A model generated the notes under the pieces. The model searched no databases and had not been told where the DNA came from. It worked only from the letters and a program-made list of their open reading frames with translations. A stretch of DNA of 64,000 nt from an uncultured Clostridia bacterium (GTDB lineage: Bacteria; Bacillota; Clostridia; Christensenellales; Borkfalkiaceae), in contig CANROE010000001.1 in assembly GCA_947632195.1 (NCBI GenBank), positions 110,027 to 174,026 of the forward strand. The letters run 5' to 3'. A program made the position numbers and the translations under genes. Of the stretch, positions 9,029-18,226 are shown piece by piece (positions within the stretch are counted from its first letter, which is position 1; each line of letters starts with the position of its first letter).

Positions 9029-11245
9029 ATGAACCGTACCGTAAAGATCTTACTGATTATATTGAGCGCCGTCCTTGCGCTTTTCCTCGCTTGCCTCGTC
9101 TATTTCTTCGCCGTGACGGCGGGAGAAAAGCTCGACATGCAAAAATTGGCCCTCAGCGAGAATTGCGTGCGCGTCTTTGACCGCAACGGCGGGGAGATCG
9201 AGACCACCCAAACGAGCGCCGTCCCCTTTGCGGAATTCCCCGAATATCTTCCGAACGCCTTCGTCGCCGTGGAGGACAAGCGGTTTTATACCCATCACGG
9301 GCTCGACTATAAGCGCATGATGAAAGCGGCCATGAAAAATATCGCGACCTTTTCCTTCCGCGAGGGCGCGTCCACCATCTCCCAACAGCTCATCAAAAAT
9401 ACCCACCTTACGGGAGAAAAGACGATCAGGCGCAAGCTCAAAGAGATCAAACTCACCCGCGCGCTCGAAAAAAATTTCTCCAAAGACGAAATTTTGGAGC
9501 TCTACCTCAATTCCATCTACTTTGGGCACAGCGCGTTCGGCGTGGGGAGCGCGGCGGAATATTACTTCGGGAAATCGGCGTCCGAGCTCTCTCCCGCCGA
9601 GTGCGCCATGCTCGCCGCCCTCGTAAAATCGCCCAACCGCTATTCCCCCTTCCGCGACCTTGATAAGTGCCTTTCTCGGCGGAATTTCGTGCTCTCGCTC
9701 ATGCGGGAACAGGGCTATCTCACCCCCGAAGAGGAGGCCGAGGCAAAAAGCGAACCCCTCCCCGAGAGCCCCCACCTGCGGGAGGAGAGCGCCTATCTCG
9801 CCCCCGTGTTCGAGGAGCTTTCCGCCCTCTTTCCCGACGCGAAATCGGGGGATAAACTGCGCGTCTATACCGCGCTCGACCCGACTCTTCAAACCTTGCT
9901 CGAAGAGCAAAGGGCAGATTCCGACCTCTGCGTCGCGGTGCGGGAGACGGGCGGCGGGGTGAAGGCGTATTTTTCCACCTGCGGTACGCTCAAACGGCTG
10001 CCCGCCTCCACGATCAAGCCGCTCGCGGTGTACGCCCCTGCCCTCGAAGAGAACCTCATCTCCCCCGCGACCCCGCTCCTCGACGAAAAGACGGACTTCG
10101 GCGGCTACTCCCCCTCCGATTACGGCGGCAAATACGGCGGATACATGAGCGCCCGCTATGCGCTCTCCCACAGCGTGAACGTGCCCGCCGTGAAGGTGCT
10201 CAATACGCTTGGCGTGGAGCGCGCGGCAAAGTATCTTGAAAAAATGGACCTGCCCGTGCCCGAGGAGGACAGAACGCTCGCCCTTGCGCTCGGCGGCATG
10301 ACGGAGGGGTTTCCGCTCCTCTCCCTCGTGGACGGATACTCCGTATTTTCGCGCGGCGGAGTGTTTTCGCCCTCGCATTTTATTGAAAAAGTCGATGACT
10401 GTCAAGGTAAAAACCTTTACACCTACCAAGGTTTTCAAGGCAAAAACCCCGATTTTCAACAGGTCTGTCAAGGTAAAAACCTTGACAGGCGGGTATTTTC
10501 CGAGGACACCGCCTGCCTCATGAACGATATGCTCATGACCGCCGCACGCGAAGGCACGGCGAAAAAACTCAAATCCCTCCCCTTCGAGGTGGCGGCCAAG
10601 ACGGGCACGGGCGGCACCGAAAAGGGCAACACGGACGTTTACACCATCGCCTATACGTCGGAGGACGTCGTGGGCGTATGGCTCGGCAACCGCGACAATT
10701 CCCCCGTGGAGGCGACGGGCGGCGGGCTCCCCGCCGACCTCGCGCTCAAAATTTTAAAGGACCTGTACAAGGACCGCAGTCCCTCGCCCTTCCCGCAGTG
10801 CGAGGACGTGACGCAGGCGCTGCTCGACAAGGAAGAGTACGAAAAAAATCATCGCCTTCTGCTTGCCGACCCGCTCGCGCCCGAATATCTCTCGCTCAAA
10901 GAGCTGTTCCGGAAAAGCGCGCTGCCTGCGGGAACGAGCGAAAAATTTTCCCGCCCGAAAATCGAAAAACCCGAGATCTCGGTGGTGAACGGCTCCGTAA
11001 AGATAATACTATGTCAGACAGAGTACTATGATTACGAGGTAAAAAGGCAGTGTGGAGAGCAAATTTCTACCGTCTATAAAGGAAAATACCGCAGGGAGCT
11101 GTTTGACAACTCCGTCTGCGGCGGAAAAAATTATGTCTATTCGGTGACCCCCTACTACTGCGGGATCGCGGGAGAGACGGTCACCCTTCCCTCCGTCTAT
11201 ATTGAAAAGAGCGACGAACTCCCCGACGATTGGTGGTCAGAGTAA
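9029..11245 (+). CDS. Class A penicillin-binding protein (glycosyltransferase-transpeptidase)
   Basis: VEDKRFYTHHGLDYKRMMKA, GASTISQQLIKNTHLT, transpeptidase ASTIKPLAVYAP and KTGTGG. Confidence 0.95.
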   Translation: MNRTVKILLIILSAVLALFLACLVYFFAVTAGEKLDMQKLALSENCVRVFDRNGGEIETTQTSAVPFAEFPEYLPNAFVAVEDKRFYTHHGLDYKRMMKAAMKNIATFSFREGASTISQQLIKNTHLTGEKTIRRKLKEIKLTRALEKNFSKDEILELYLNSIYFGHSAFGVGSAAEYYFGKSASELSPAECAMLAALVKSPNRYSPFRDLDKCLSRRNFVLSLMREQGYLTPEEEAEAKSEPLPESPHLREESAYLAPVFEELSALFPDAKSGDKLRVYTALDPTLQTLLEEQRADSDLCVAVRETGGGVKAYFSTCGTLKRLPASTIKPLAVYAPALEENLISPATPLLDEKTDFGGYSPSDYGGKYGGYMSARYALSHSVNVPAVKVLNTLGVERAAKYLEKMDLPVPEEDRTLALALGGMTEGFPLLSLVDGYSVFSRGGVFSPSHFIEKVDDCQGKNLYTYQGFQGKNPDFQQVCQGKNLDRRVFSEDTACLMNDMLMTAAREGTAKKLKSLPFEVAAKTGTGGTEKGNTDVYTIAYTSEDVVGVWLGNRDNSPVEATGGGLPADLALKILKDLYKDRSPSPFPQCEDVTQALLDKEEYEKNHRLLLADPLAPEYLSLKELFRKSALPAGTSEKFSRPKIEKPEISVVNGSVKIILCQTEYYDYEVKRQCGEQISTVYKGKYRRELFDNSVCGGKNYVYSVTPYYCGIAGETVTLPSVYIEKSDELPDDWWSE
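10399..10488 (+). repeat. In-frame palindromic repeat cluster inside PBP gene
   Basis: CTGTCAAGGTAAAAACCTT (10399-10417) and CTGTCAAGGTAAAAACCTTGACAG (10465-10488), with partial unit between; encodes three QGKN motifs. Confidence 0.8.
11001..11031 (+). repeat. Palindrome-family copy 2, inside PBP gene
   Basis: AGATAATACTATGTCAGACAGAGTACTATGA. Confidence 0.85.
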
Positions 11246-12388
11246 AAACACTTCTTTGCTTTCGAGCGCTTCGCGCATGAGCGCCTCAACGTCGAGCTTT
11301 TTCTCCTCTTCCTCGATAAAGGAAAGTTTCGGCTTGATCGCAGGAAAATCGGGCAAAAAGACGGTGCAGCAGTCCTCGTAGGGCAAAACGGACGTCTCGA
11401 AAGTGCCGATCTTTTTGGCGACGAGCACGATCTCCTCTTTATCGAACCCGATGAGCGGGCGCAGAACGGGAAGGGACACGACGGCGTTCGAGGAGGTGAT
11501 CCCCTCGATCGTCTGGCTGGCGACCTGCCCCAAGCTCTCCCCCGTGATGAGGCATTTTGCGTTCAGATCCTTCGCCGTCTTTTCGGCAAGGCGGAACATA
11601 AACCGCCTCAAAAGGGTGACGTTGAGCTCGGCGGCGCACTTTGCGTGGATCTCCTCCTGGATATGCGCCACGTTGAGGGTGGTGAGTTTCCCCGAAACGG
11701 AATAGCGGGACAGAAGGCGGGCAAGCTCTTTCACCTTTTCCTTTGCGCCGTCGTTGGTGTAGGGATAGCTGTGGAAGTGCAAGAGCTCGACGTTCATTCC
11801 CCGCTTTGCCATCATGTAGCCCGCGACGGGGGAATCGATCCCGCCCGAGATGAGAAGCAAGCCCTTCCCCGACGTTCCCACGGGCATGCCGCCCGCACCC
11901 CGTTCAAATTTGCCGAACACGAGCGCCGTGCCGTTTTCGCGGATATCGAGGCACACCGTATGCTCGGGCGTGTGCACGTCCACGCACAGCGCGGGAAAGT
12001 CGTCTAAGAGCCGCCCGCCGATATGGGCGCTGAGCTCCATGCTTGTCATGGGGTATTTTTTATCGGCGCGGTGGGTCACTACCTTGAACGTGCCCTCGCG
12101 GGGAGACAATTCCTTTGCCGCCGTATAGATGTTTTCGGGATCGTGGGGCACGCAGAGCCCGACCGAATAGGAGTGCACGCCGAACACGCGGGAGACCCGC
12201 CCACAGATCTCCTCCGTCTTTTCCTCGTCGAAAGCCGCCACGAGGTATCTGCCGCTCGTGCGGTGAAGTTCATGGCGGACGCCTTTTAACGCGCGTTCCA
12301 AATTGACGCAAAAGACATGCTCGAAATAGCCCCTGTTTTTACCTTTTAAATGAATTTCCGCATAGCGGATGATGATGACTTTTTCCAT
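11237..12388 (-). CDS. thiI: tRNA 4-thiouridine synthase ThiI
   Basis: MEKVIIIRYAEIHLKGKNRGYFE..., LLLISGGIDSPVAGYMMAKRG. Confidence 0.95.
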   Translation of the reverse strand: MEKVIIIRYAEIHLKGKNRGYFEHVFCVNLERALKGVRHELHRTSGRYLVAAFDEEKTEEICGRVSRVFGVHSYSVGLCVPHDPENIYTAAKELSPREGTFKVVTHRADKKYPMTSMELSAHIGGRLLDDFPALCVDVHTPEHTVCLDIRENGTALVFGKFERGAGGMPVGTSGKGLLLISGGIDSPVAGYMMAKRGMNVELLHFHSYPYTNDGAKEKVKELARLLSRYSVSGKLTTLNVAHIQEEIHAKCAAELNVTLLRRFMFRLAEKTAKDLNAKCLITGESLGQVASQTIEGITSSNAVVSLPVLRPLIGFDKEEIVLVAKKIGTFETSVLPYEDCCTVFLPDFPAIKPKLSFIEEEEKKLDVEALMREALESKEVFLL

Positions 12389-12389
12389 G

Positions 12390-13502
12390 TTACCCGATCC
12401 TTGATTTCAGTTCGCGCGCGCAGGCGTTGAGCGTCTGCGCCGCAACGGAGATCTCCTCCTCCGTCGTGTGCGGGGAAAAGCTGAGCCGCAAGACCCCGTC
12501 CAAAATGTCCTTGCCGTAGCCGCAGGCCTCGATAACGCGGCTGTGCGGCTTTTTGGAGGAACAGGCGCTGCCCGTTCCCACGATCACCCCGCGCTCCATT
12601 GCAAGCCGCTGCAAAATTTCCCCTCTGAGCCCCCGCGCCGAAACCGTGAAGATGTACGGAGAGCCGTCCGAAGGGGAGAGCGGCACGAAAAGATCTTTGT
12701 CGAGCAGCGTTTTCAGCCGCTCCCGCTCCCGCTGCAAACGGAGAAGATCGGCTTGCAGCGACGAAAATTTCTCCTCGGCGGCAAAGGCAAAGTCGAGAAT
12801 GCCGAGCACGTTTTCGGTGCCGCTCCTCAGATTCCCCTCCTGTCCGCCGCCGTGAAGGAAGGGCCGAAGGACAAATTCTTTTCTCTTTACAAGCGCGCCG
12901 ACCCCCTTTAAGCCGCCGATCTTGTGGGCGCTGACCGAATAGAGATCGATCTCCGGCGTAAGGCGGACGGGAAGTTTGCCGAACGCCTGAACGCCGTCGC
13001 TGTGAAAGACGCAGCGCGGGTTTTTCTTTTTTACCGCCCTTGCGAGCGCAAAAATGTCGTTGACCGCCCCCGTCTCGTTGTTCACATGCACGACGGAGAC
13101 GACGCTCGTCTTTTCATCCACAAGGGAGAGCAGTTTTTCGGCATCCACCCGCCCGTCTGCGCCGATCGGGGCGAGCCGCAGCTCCACGCCCCCGTTTTTG
13201 AGGGATACCCCCGTCTCGTACACGGCGGCGTGTTCCCCCGCCGAGATGACGACGTTGCGCTTTCCGCAGGTGATGAGCGCCTGGTTGTCCGCCTCCGTCC
13301 CCCCCGAAGTAAAGACCAGCGAAAAGCGCGTCGGATCGGCGATCCCCGAGAGAAGGCTCTCCCGCGCCTTTTTGAGCATGGCGGAGACTTCCCCGCCGTA
13401 GAGCGCGGAGGGGTTGAGGTAGTTTTCTTCCGCAAATTGTACCGCGCGGGCGAGGGCCTTTTTGTCTGGCGCCGTCGTCGCCGCGTTGTCGAGATAGATC
13501 AT
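12390..13502 (-). CDS. Cysteine desulfurase (NifS/IscS family)
   Basis: MIYLDNAATTAPD..., SAHKIGGLKGVGALV, GTGSACSSKK; adjacent to thiI. Confidence 0.93.
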   Translation of the reverse strand: MIYLDNAATTAPDKKALARAVQFAEENYLNPSALYGGEVSAMLKKARESLLSGIADPTRFSLVFTSGGTEADNQALITCGKRNVVISAGEHAAVYETGVSLKNGGVELRLAPIGADGRVDAEKLLSLVDEKTSVVSVVHVNNETGAVNDIFALARAVKKKNPRCVFHSDGVQAFGKLPVRLTPEIDLYSVSAHKIGGLKGVGALVKRKEFVLRPFLHGGGQEGNLRSGTENVLGILDFAFAAEEKFSSLQADLLRLQRERERLKTLLDKDLFVPLSPSDGSPYIFTVSARGLRGEILQRLAMERGVIVGTGSACSSKKPHSRVIEACGYGKDILDGVLRLSFSPHTTEEEISVAAQTLNACARELKSRIG

Positions 13503-14128
13503 TGAGGGTCCCATTTGCTTCTGCCCGCCGCAAGAATGATGAGGTCGATCATCTCCGCCTTGGCCTCGATGATATTCACCGTCTTTTCGATCGTGGAACT
13601 ATATAAAAGGTAATAAAAATTCTTGTTCTCGGCAGGGATCTTGTTGGGCGTAAGAAAGACGATCTGCTTTTTGGAAAGTCCCGCGCAGGTGCGTTCAAAG
13701 CTCCCGTTCTCGCATTTGCCGATTTTGAGGATCTGGTCGCACTTCATCGTTTTGAGATATTTGCGCTTTTTGCCGTTGTAGACCTTCGCCACGCGGAATT
13801 CATCCTCGACAAAGAGATAATCGAAACTTTGGTTGAACTTCCGCTTGAAAAAGAAGAGGGCGAGCCCGACCGCAAGCGGCGCGAGCACAAAGAGCGCCCA
13901 TGAAAGAATGGTGAACGCGAGCTGCGAGCCCGTGATCGCCTCCTCGTTGCCCGCAGGCAGACGGTAGGCGGAAAACGCTGCGGCGATGTTCGACACCGCA
14001 AAAAAAAGCTGGATCCCCGCAAGGACAAAAAATATGATGGAAATAATGTTGCAGGCGGTATAGACTTTCGCCTCTTTTTGGCTGCGGTTGCAAGCCGCGC
14101 TCTCTTCGTAATAAGCGTCCCGAATCAA
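13499..14128 (-). CDS. Hypothetical membrane protein (two predicted TM helices)
   Basis: ORF of 209 aa, overlaps neighbours by 4 nt on both sides (operonic), hydrophobic segments SIIFFVLAGIQLFFAV and AFTILSWALFVLAPLAVGLALFFF. Confidence 0.7.
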   Translation of the reverse strand: MIRDAYYEESAACNRSQKEAKVYTACNIISIIFFVLAGIQLFFAVSNIAAAFSAYRLPAGNEEAITGSQLAFTILSWALFVLAPLAVGLALFFFKRKFNQSFDYLFVEDEFRVAKVYNGKKRKYLKTMKCDQILKIGKCENGSFERTCAGLSKKQIVFLTPNKIPAENKNFYYLLYSSTIEKTVNIIEAKAEMIDLIILAAGRSKWDPQ

Positions 14129-17100
14129 AATTCCAGCCTCCCTTCGTAAATTTTTTGTACGCCGCCCGTGAGGACAGCCGAGCCGTTTTCACGGCAGTGC
14201 ACGATGAGGTCTCCCCCCTTCACTTTGACGGTGACGTCTGAATCGGGCGCGCAAAGATCCCTCTTCACGCAGGCATACACCGCCGCCGCCGCGCCCGTGC
14301 CGCTGGCGTAGACTTCGCCGTTCCCCTGCTCAAAGGCGCGCAGTTTCACCGTCACGCGGTTGACGACGCGCACCGCCTCGAAATCGGGCTTTTGGGGAAA
14401 CGCTTGGTCGCCGTCCAGCGCAAGCGCGTCCGCCTCCAAGTCGCGGCCGTCCACCTTTTCATCGAAAATGACAATGTGGTCGCCCCCCTCCAAACGCACG
14501 AATGCGCTCTGCGTTCCCCTCTTCTTCAAAGTGCGCAAAAAGGCGGAGTTGCGGGCCGCACACCCCTCCTCGGGCAAGAGCTCGACGCTCGCCGAGGAGA
14601 CGACCCCGCCGAAGGAGTACACTTTGACCGTCCTCACGCCGCTCACCGTCTCGACCGTCATCGTATCCCCCGTCACCATGCGGTGGTCGTGGAGATATTT
14701 TGCGATACAGCGGATGGCGTTTGCGGCGTTCAGCCCCTCCGAACCGTCCCGATTGTAAATGCGCATTTTGGCGTCCGCGACGTCCGATCTTTCGATGAGC
14801 ACGACGCCGTCGCCGCCCACGCCGTAGTGGCGGTCCACAAAGTTGACGGCGAGCGATTCGGGGCAGGTGACCGTCCCGTCCGTATTGTCAAAGACGATAA
14901 AATCGTTGCCGCATGACTGCATTTTGACGAATTCAAGCGAAAGTTTCTTCTTGCGCAGATGGTTGATGTCCACGAGCTCGGTGTTGTACTCGGTAAACTT
15001 GCTCGCGATGATGTCGCAGAGGGCGTTCGCCGTGTCGAGCGAGGTGAGCACCGTGACGCCGAGGAGCACCGCATGATGATGGAGCTCGATATAGTCGGCG
15101 ATCGAATCCATGTCCGTCTTGCCCGTGTAGATGATGTAGTCGATCTTCCCCTCGTCCATGAGTTTCGAGACTTGCTTGGTCGCTTTCAGCCGCTCGACGA
15201 CGGTGACGCCGATCCCGAGCGCCTCGATGACCTTGGCCGTGCCAGCCGTCGCGTACAGACGGCAGCCGAGGTCGGCGAATTTTTTGGCGATGGACACGAT
15301 CTCGGGCTTGTCCTGGTCGTTGATGGTAAAGTACACCCCGACGGGCTTTTCCTTGGAGGGATGGCACATCTTGAATCCCGCCGAAACGAGCCCCTTAAAG
15401 AGCGCCTCTTCAATGGTCTTGCCGATCCCGAGCACTTCGCCCGTCGACTTCATTTCGGGGCCGAGCTGGGAGTTGACGTCGTTCAGTTTCTCGAAGGAAA
15501 AGACGGGCACTTTCACCGCAACATAGGGCGAGTTGGGGTAGAGCCCCGTCCCGTAGCCCAGCTTTTTGAGCTTTGCGCCAACCATGATCCGCGTGGCGAG
15601 CTCCACCATGGGCACCCCCGTCACTTTGGAGATGTAGGGAATCGTGCGGCTCGCGCGGGGGTTGACTTCGATGACGTACAGCCTGTCCTGATAGATGAGA
15701 TATTGGATGTTGATGAGCCCCTTCGTTTTGAGTTCGAGCGCGAGCCGTGAAGAGACTTCCACAATGCGGGTCAGCATGGCGTCGCTCAGATGATAGGGCG
15801 GATAGACGGCGATGGAGTCGCCCGAGTGCACCCCTGCGCGCTCCACATGCTGCATGATCCCCGGAATGAGCACGTCGACGCCGTCCGAAATGGCGTCCAC
15901 TTCGAGCTCCGTCCCCATGAGATACTTGTCGCAGAGCACGGGGTTTTCGATCTTTTGGGCGAGAATGACATCCATGTAGCGGGCAATGTCGTTCTGCGTA
16001 AAGGCGATGGTCATGTTCTGGCCGCCGATGACGTAGCTCGGACGGAGCAACACGGGATAACCGAGCGTCTCCGCCGCCCCGATCGCCTCCTCCTTCGTCA
16101 TGACGGTGAGCCCCTTGGGACGGGCGATGTCGAACCGTTCGAGCAGCGCGTCGAACCGTTTCCGGTCCTCCGCCATGTCCACGCTGTCCGCGCTCGTGCC
16201 GAGAATGTGGACTCCCCTCTTCGCAAGATAGCCGCACAGCTTGATCGCCGTCTGCCCGCCGAACGTGACTACGACGCCATACGGTTTTTCGACGTCGATG
16301 ACGTTCTGCACGTCCTCGGGCGTGAGCGGTTCAAAATAGAGCCTGTCCGCCGTATCGAAGTCGGTGGAGACCGTCTCGGGATTGTTGTTGACGATGATGA
16401 CTTCGTAGCCGAGAGATTTGAGCGTCCACACGCAGTGGACGGAGGAATAATCGAACTCGACGCCCTGCCCGATACGAATGGGCCCCGAGCCGATGACGAT
16501 GATCCGTTTCTTTTTTTCCGCGACGCTCCTCCCGACAAAGGGCGCCGCCTCGTCGTGGGAAAGCTCGTCGAAGGTGGAATAGAAATAGGGCGTCTGCGCG
16601 GAAAATTCTGCTGCGCAGGTATCCACCATCTTGAAGGCGGCGCGGCGGTGAGGCGGGAGCCGATACCCGCTCTTCTCCGCGAGCACGCGGTCGGTAAAGC
16701 CGAGTTTCTTGCCCGTGAGATATTCCTCTCTCGTAAGTTTCTTGCCCGTAATGTGCCGCTCGTATTCCACAAGATTGAGCAATTTATAGAGAAACCAACG
16801 GTCGATCTTGGTAATTTCAAAGATTTCGTCGGGAGTGACCCCCGCATGCAGCGCCGCATATACCGCGAACAGCCGCTCGTCCGTCGTCTTGTGGAGCTCA
16901 AAGAGTAGCTCTTCCCTGTTCATATGGGCGAATTTGGGGGCGCTCAGCGTGTCGAGGGAAATTTCCGCGCCCCGCACCGCCTTCATGATCGCCTGCTCGA
17001 AAGAGGCGCCGATCGCCATCACTTCCCCCGTCGCCTTCATGCGCGAACCGAGATCCCGTCCCGCGTACAAAAATTTATCGAAGGGCCACTTGGGAAGTTT

Positions 17101-18165
17101 GACGACCACATAGTCGAGCGCGGGCTCGAAACAGGCATACGTTTTGCCAGTGACGTCGTTCTTGATCTCGTCGAGAGTGTAGCCGAGAGCGATCTTCGTG
17201 GAGACCTTGGCGATGGGATAGCCCGTCGCCTTGCTCGCGAGCGCGGAAGAGCGCGAGACGCGGGGGTTGACCTCGATGACTGCGTATTCAAAACTTGTGG
17301 GATGCAGCGCGAATTGGCAGTTGCACCCGCCCTCTACGCCGAGTTCGCCGATGATGTTGAGCGCCGCCGTGCGGAGCATCTGATATTCCTTGTCGGAAAG
17401 CGTGACCGCAGGCGCGATAACGATGGAATCCCCCGTGTGCACGCCGACGGGGTCGAAATTCTCCATGGAACAGACGGTGAGCACGTTGCCCGCGCTGTCG
17501 CGGAGCACTTCAAATTCGATCTCCTTCCACCCGCCGATGTACTTTTCGACGAGCACCTGCGTGATGGGCGAAAGCATGAGCCCGTTGTGGGAGATGAGGC
17601 GGAGCTCCTCTTCGTTGTATGCAACGCCGCCGCCCGCTCCGCCGAGCGTGAACGCGGGACGCACAATGACGGGATAGCCGAGTTTCTCCGCGACCCTGAC
17701 GCACTCCTCCACCGTGTAGGCGATGTCCGAGGGGACGACGGGCTGGCCGATCTTTTTCATCGTCTCTTTGAAGAGCTCGCGGTCCTCGGCACGGTCTATG
17801 GCGTCGAGCTTGGCGCCGATGAGCTTTACCCCCCACTCGTCAAGAAAGCCGTCCTTTGCGAGCTTGCAGCCCATGGTGAGCCCCGTCTGCCCCCCCAAAG
17901 AGGCGAGAAGAGAATCCGGCCGCTCCTTGATGATGATCCGCTTTAAACTGTCCTCGGTGAGCGGTTCGAGATAGATCTCGTCGGCAAGCATCTTGTCCGT
18001 CATGATCGTGGCGGGGTTGGAATTGCACAGCACGACGTTGACACCCGCCTCTTTGAGGACGCGGCACGCCTGCGCGCCCGCATAGTCGAACTCCGCCGCC
18101 TGTCCGATGACAATGGGGCCCGACCCGATGACAAGTACTTTTTGAATGTCTGGTCTCTTCGGCAT
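14125..18165 (-). CDS. carB: Carbamoyl-phosphate synthase large subunit fused to a DapF-like (diaminopimelate epimerase fold) C-terminal domain
   Basis: Residues ~1-1074 are full-length CarB (two ATP-grasp halves plus MGS-like domain); codons 14943..14125 encode LEFVKMQSCGNDFIVFDN...GGDGVVLIERS...NRDGSEGLNAANAIRC...FEQGNGEVYASGTGAA...; no stop between the parts. Confidence 0.95.
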   Translation of the reverse strand: MPKRPDIQKVLVIGSGPIVIGQAAEFDYAGAQACRVLKEAGVNVVLCNSNPATIMTDKMLADEIYLEPLTEDSLKRIIIKERPDSLLASLGGQTGLTMGCKLAKDGFLDEWGVKLIGAKLDAIDRAEDRELFKETMKKIGQPVVPSDIAYTVEECVRVAEKLGYPVIVRPAFTLGGAGGGVAYNEEELRLISHNGLMLSPITQVLVEKYIGGWKEIEFEVLRDSAGNVLTVCSMENFDPVGVHTGDSIVIAPAVTLSDKEYQMLRTAALNIIGELGVEGGCNCQFALHPTSFEYAVIEVNPRVSRSSALASKATGYPIAKVSTKIALGYTLDEIKNDVTGKTYACFEPALDYVVVKLPKWPFDKFLYAGRDLGSRMKATGEVMAIGASFEQAIMKAVRGAEISLDTLSAPKFAHMNREELLFELHKTTDERLFAVYAALHAGVTPDEIFEITKIDRWFLYKLLNLVEYERHITGKKLTREEYLTGKKLGFTDRVLAEKSGYRLPPHRRAAFKMVDTCAAEFSAQTPYFYSTFDELSHDEAAPFVGRSVAEKKKRIIVIGSGPIRIGQGVEFDYSSVHCVWTLKSLGYEVIIVNNNPETVSTDFDTADRLYFEPLTPEDVQNVIDVEKPYGVVVTFGGQTAIKLCGYLAKRGVHILGTSADSVDMAEDRKRFDALLERFDIARPKGLTVMTKEEAIGAAETLGYPVLLRPSYVIGGQNMTIAFTQNDIARYMDVILAQKIENPVLCDKYLMGTELEVDAISDGVDVLIPGIMQHVERAGVHSGDSIAVYPPYHLSDAMLTRIVEVSSRLALELKTKGLINIQYLIYQDRLYVIEVNPRASRTIPYISKVTGVPMVELATRIMVGAKLKKLGYGTGLYPNSPYVAVKVPVFSFEKLNDVNSQLGPEMKSTGEVLGIGKTIEEALFKGLVSAGFKMCHPSKEKPVGVYFTINDQDKPEIVSIAKKFADLGCRLYATAGTAKVIEALGIGVTVVERLKATKQVSKLMDEGKIDYIIYTGKTDMDSIADYIELHHHAVLLGVTVLTSLDTANALCDIIASKFTEYNTELVDINHLRKKKLSLEFVKMQSCGNDFIVFDNTDGTVTCPESLAVNFVDRHYGVGGDGVVLIERSDVADAKMRIYNRDGSEGLNAANAIRCIAKYLHDHRMVTGDTMTVETVSGVRTVKVYSFGGVVSSASVELLPEEGCAARNSAFLRTLKKRGTQSAFVRLEGGDHIVIFDEKVDGRDLEADALALDGDQAFPQKPDFEAVRVVNRVTVKLRAFEQGNGEVYASGTGAAAAVYACVKRDLCAPDSDVTVKVKGGDLIVHCRENGSAVLTGGVQKIYEGRLEF

Positions 18166-18190
18166 GATGATTCCTTATTGGATACGGTTT

Positions 18191-18221
18191 CGCCCGCCCC
18201 GCGCGCCGCGCGGGGCGGGCG
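18191..18221. repeat. GC-rich perfect hairpin between carA and carB
   Basis: CGCCCGCCCCGCGC-GCC-GCGCGGGGCGGGCG. Confidence 0.85.
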
Positions 18222-18226
18222 GCTGT

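Noticed and set aside
14125-14943. Treating the DapF-like segment as a separate functional dapF gene
   Set aside because: No stop codon or plausible independent start precedes LEFVKMQSCGNDF, and both catalytic Cys are substituted.
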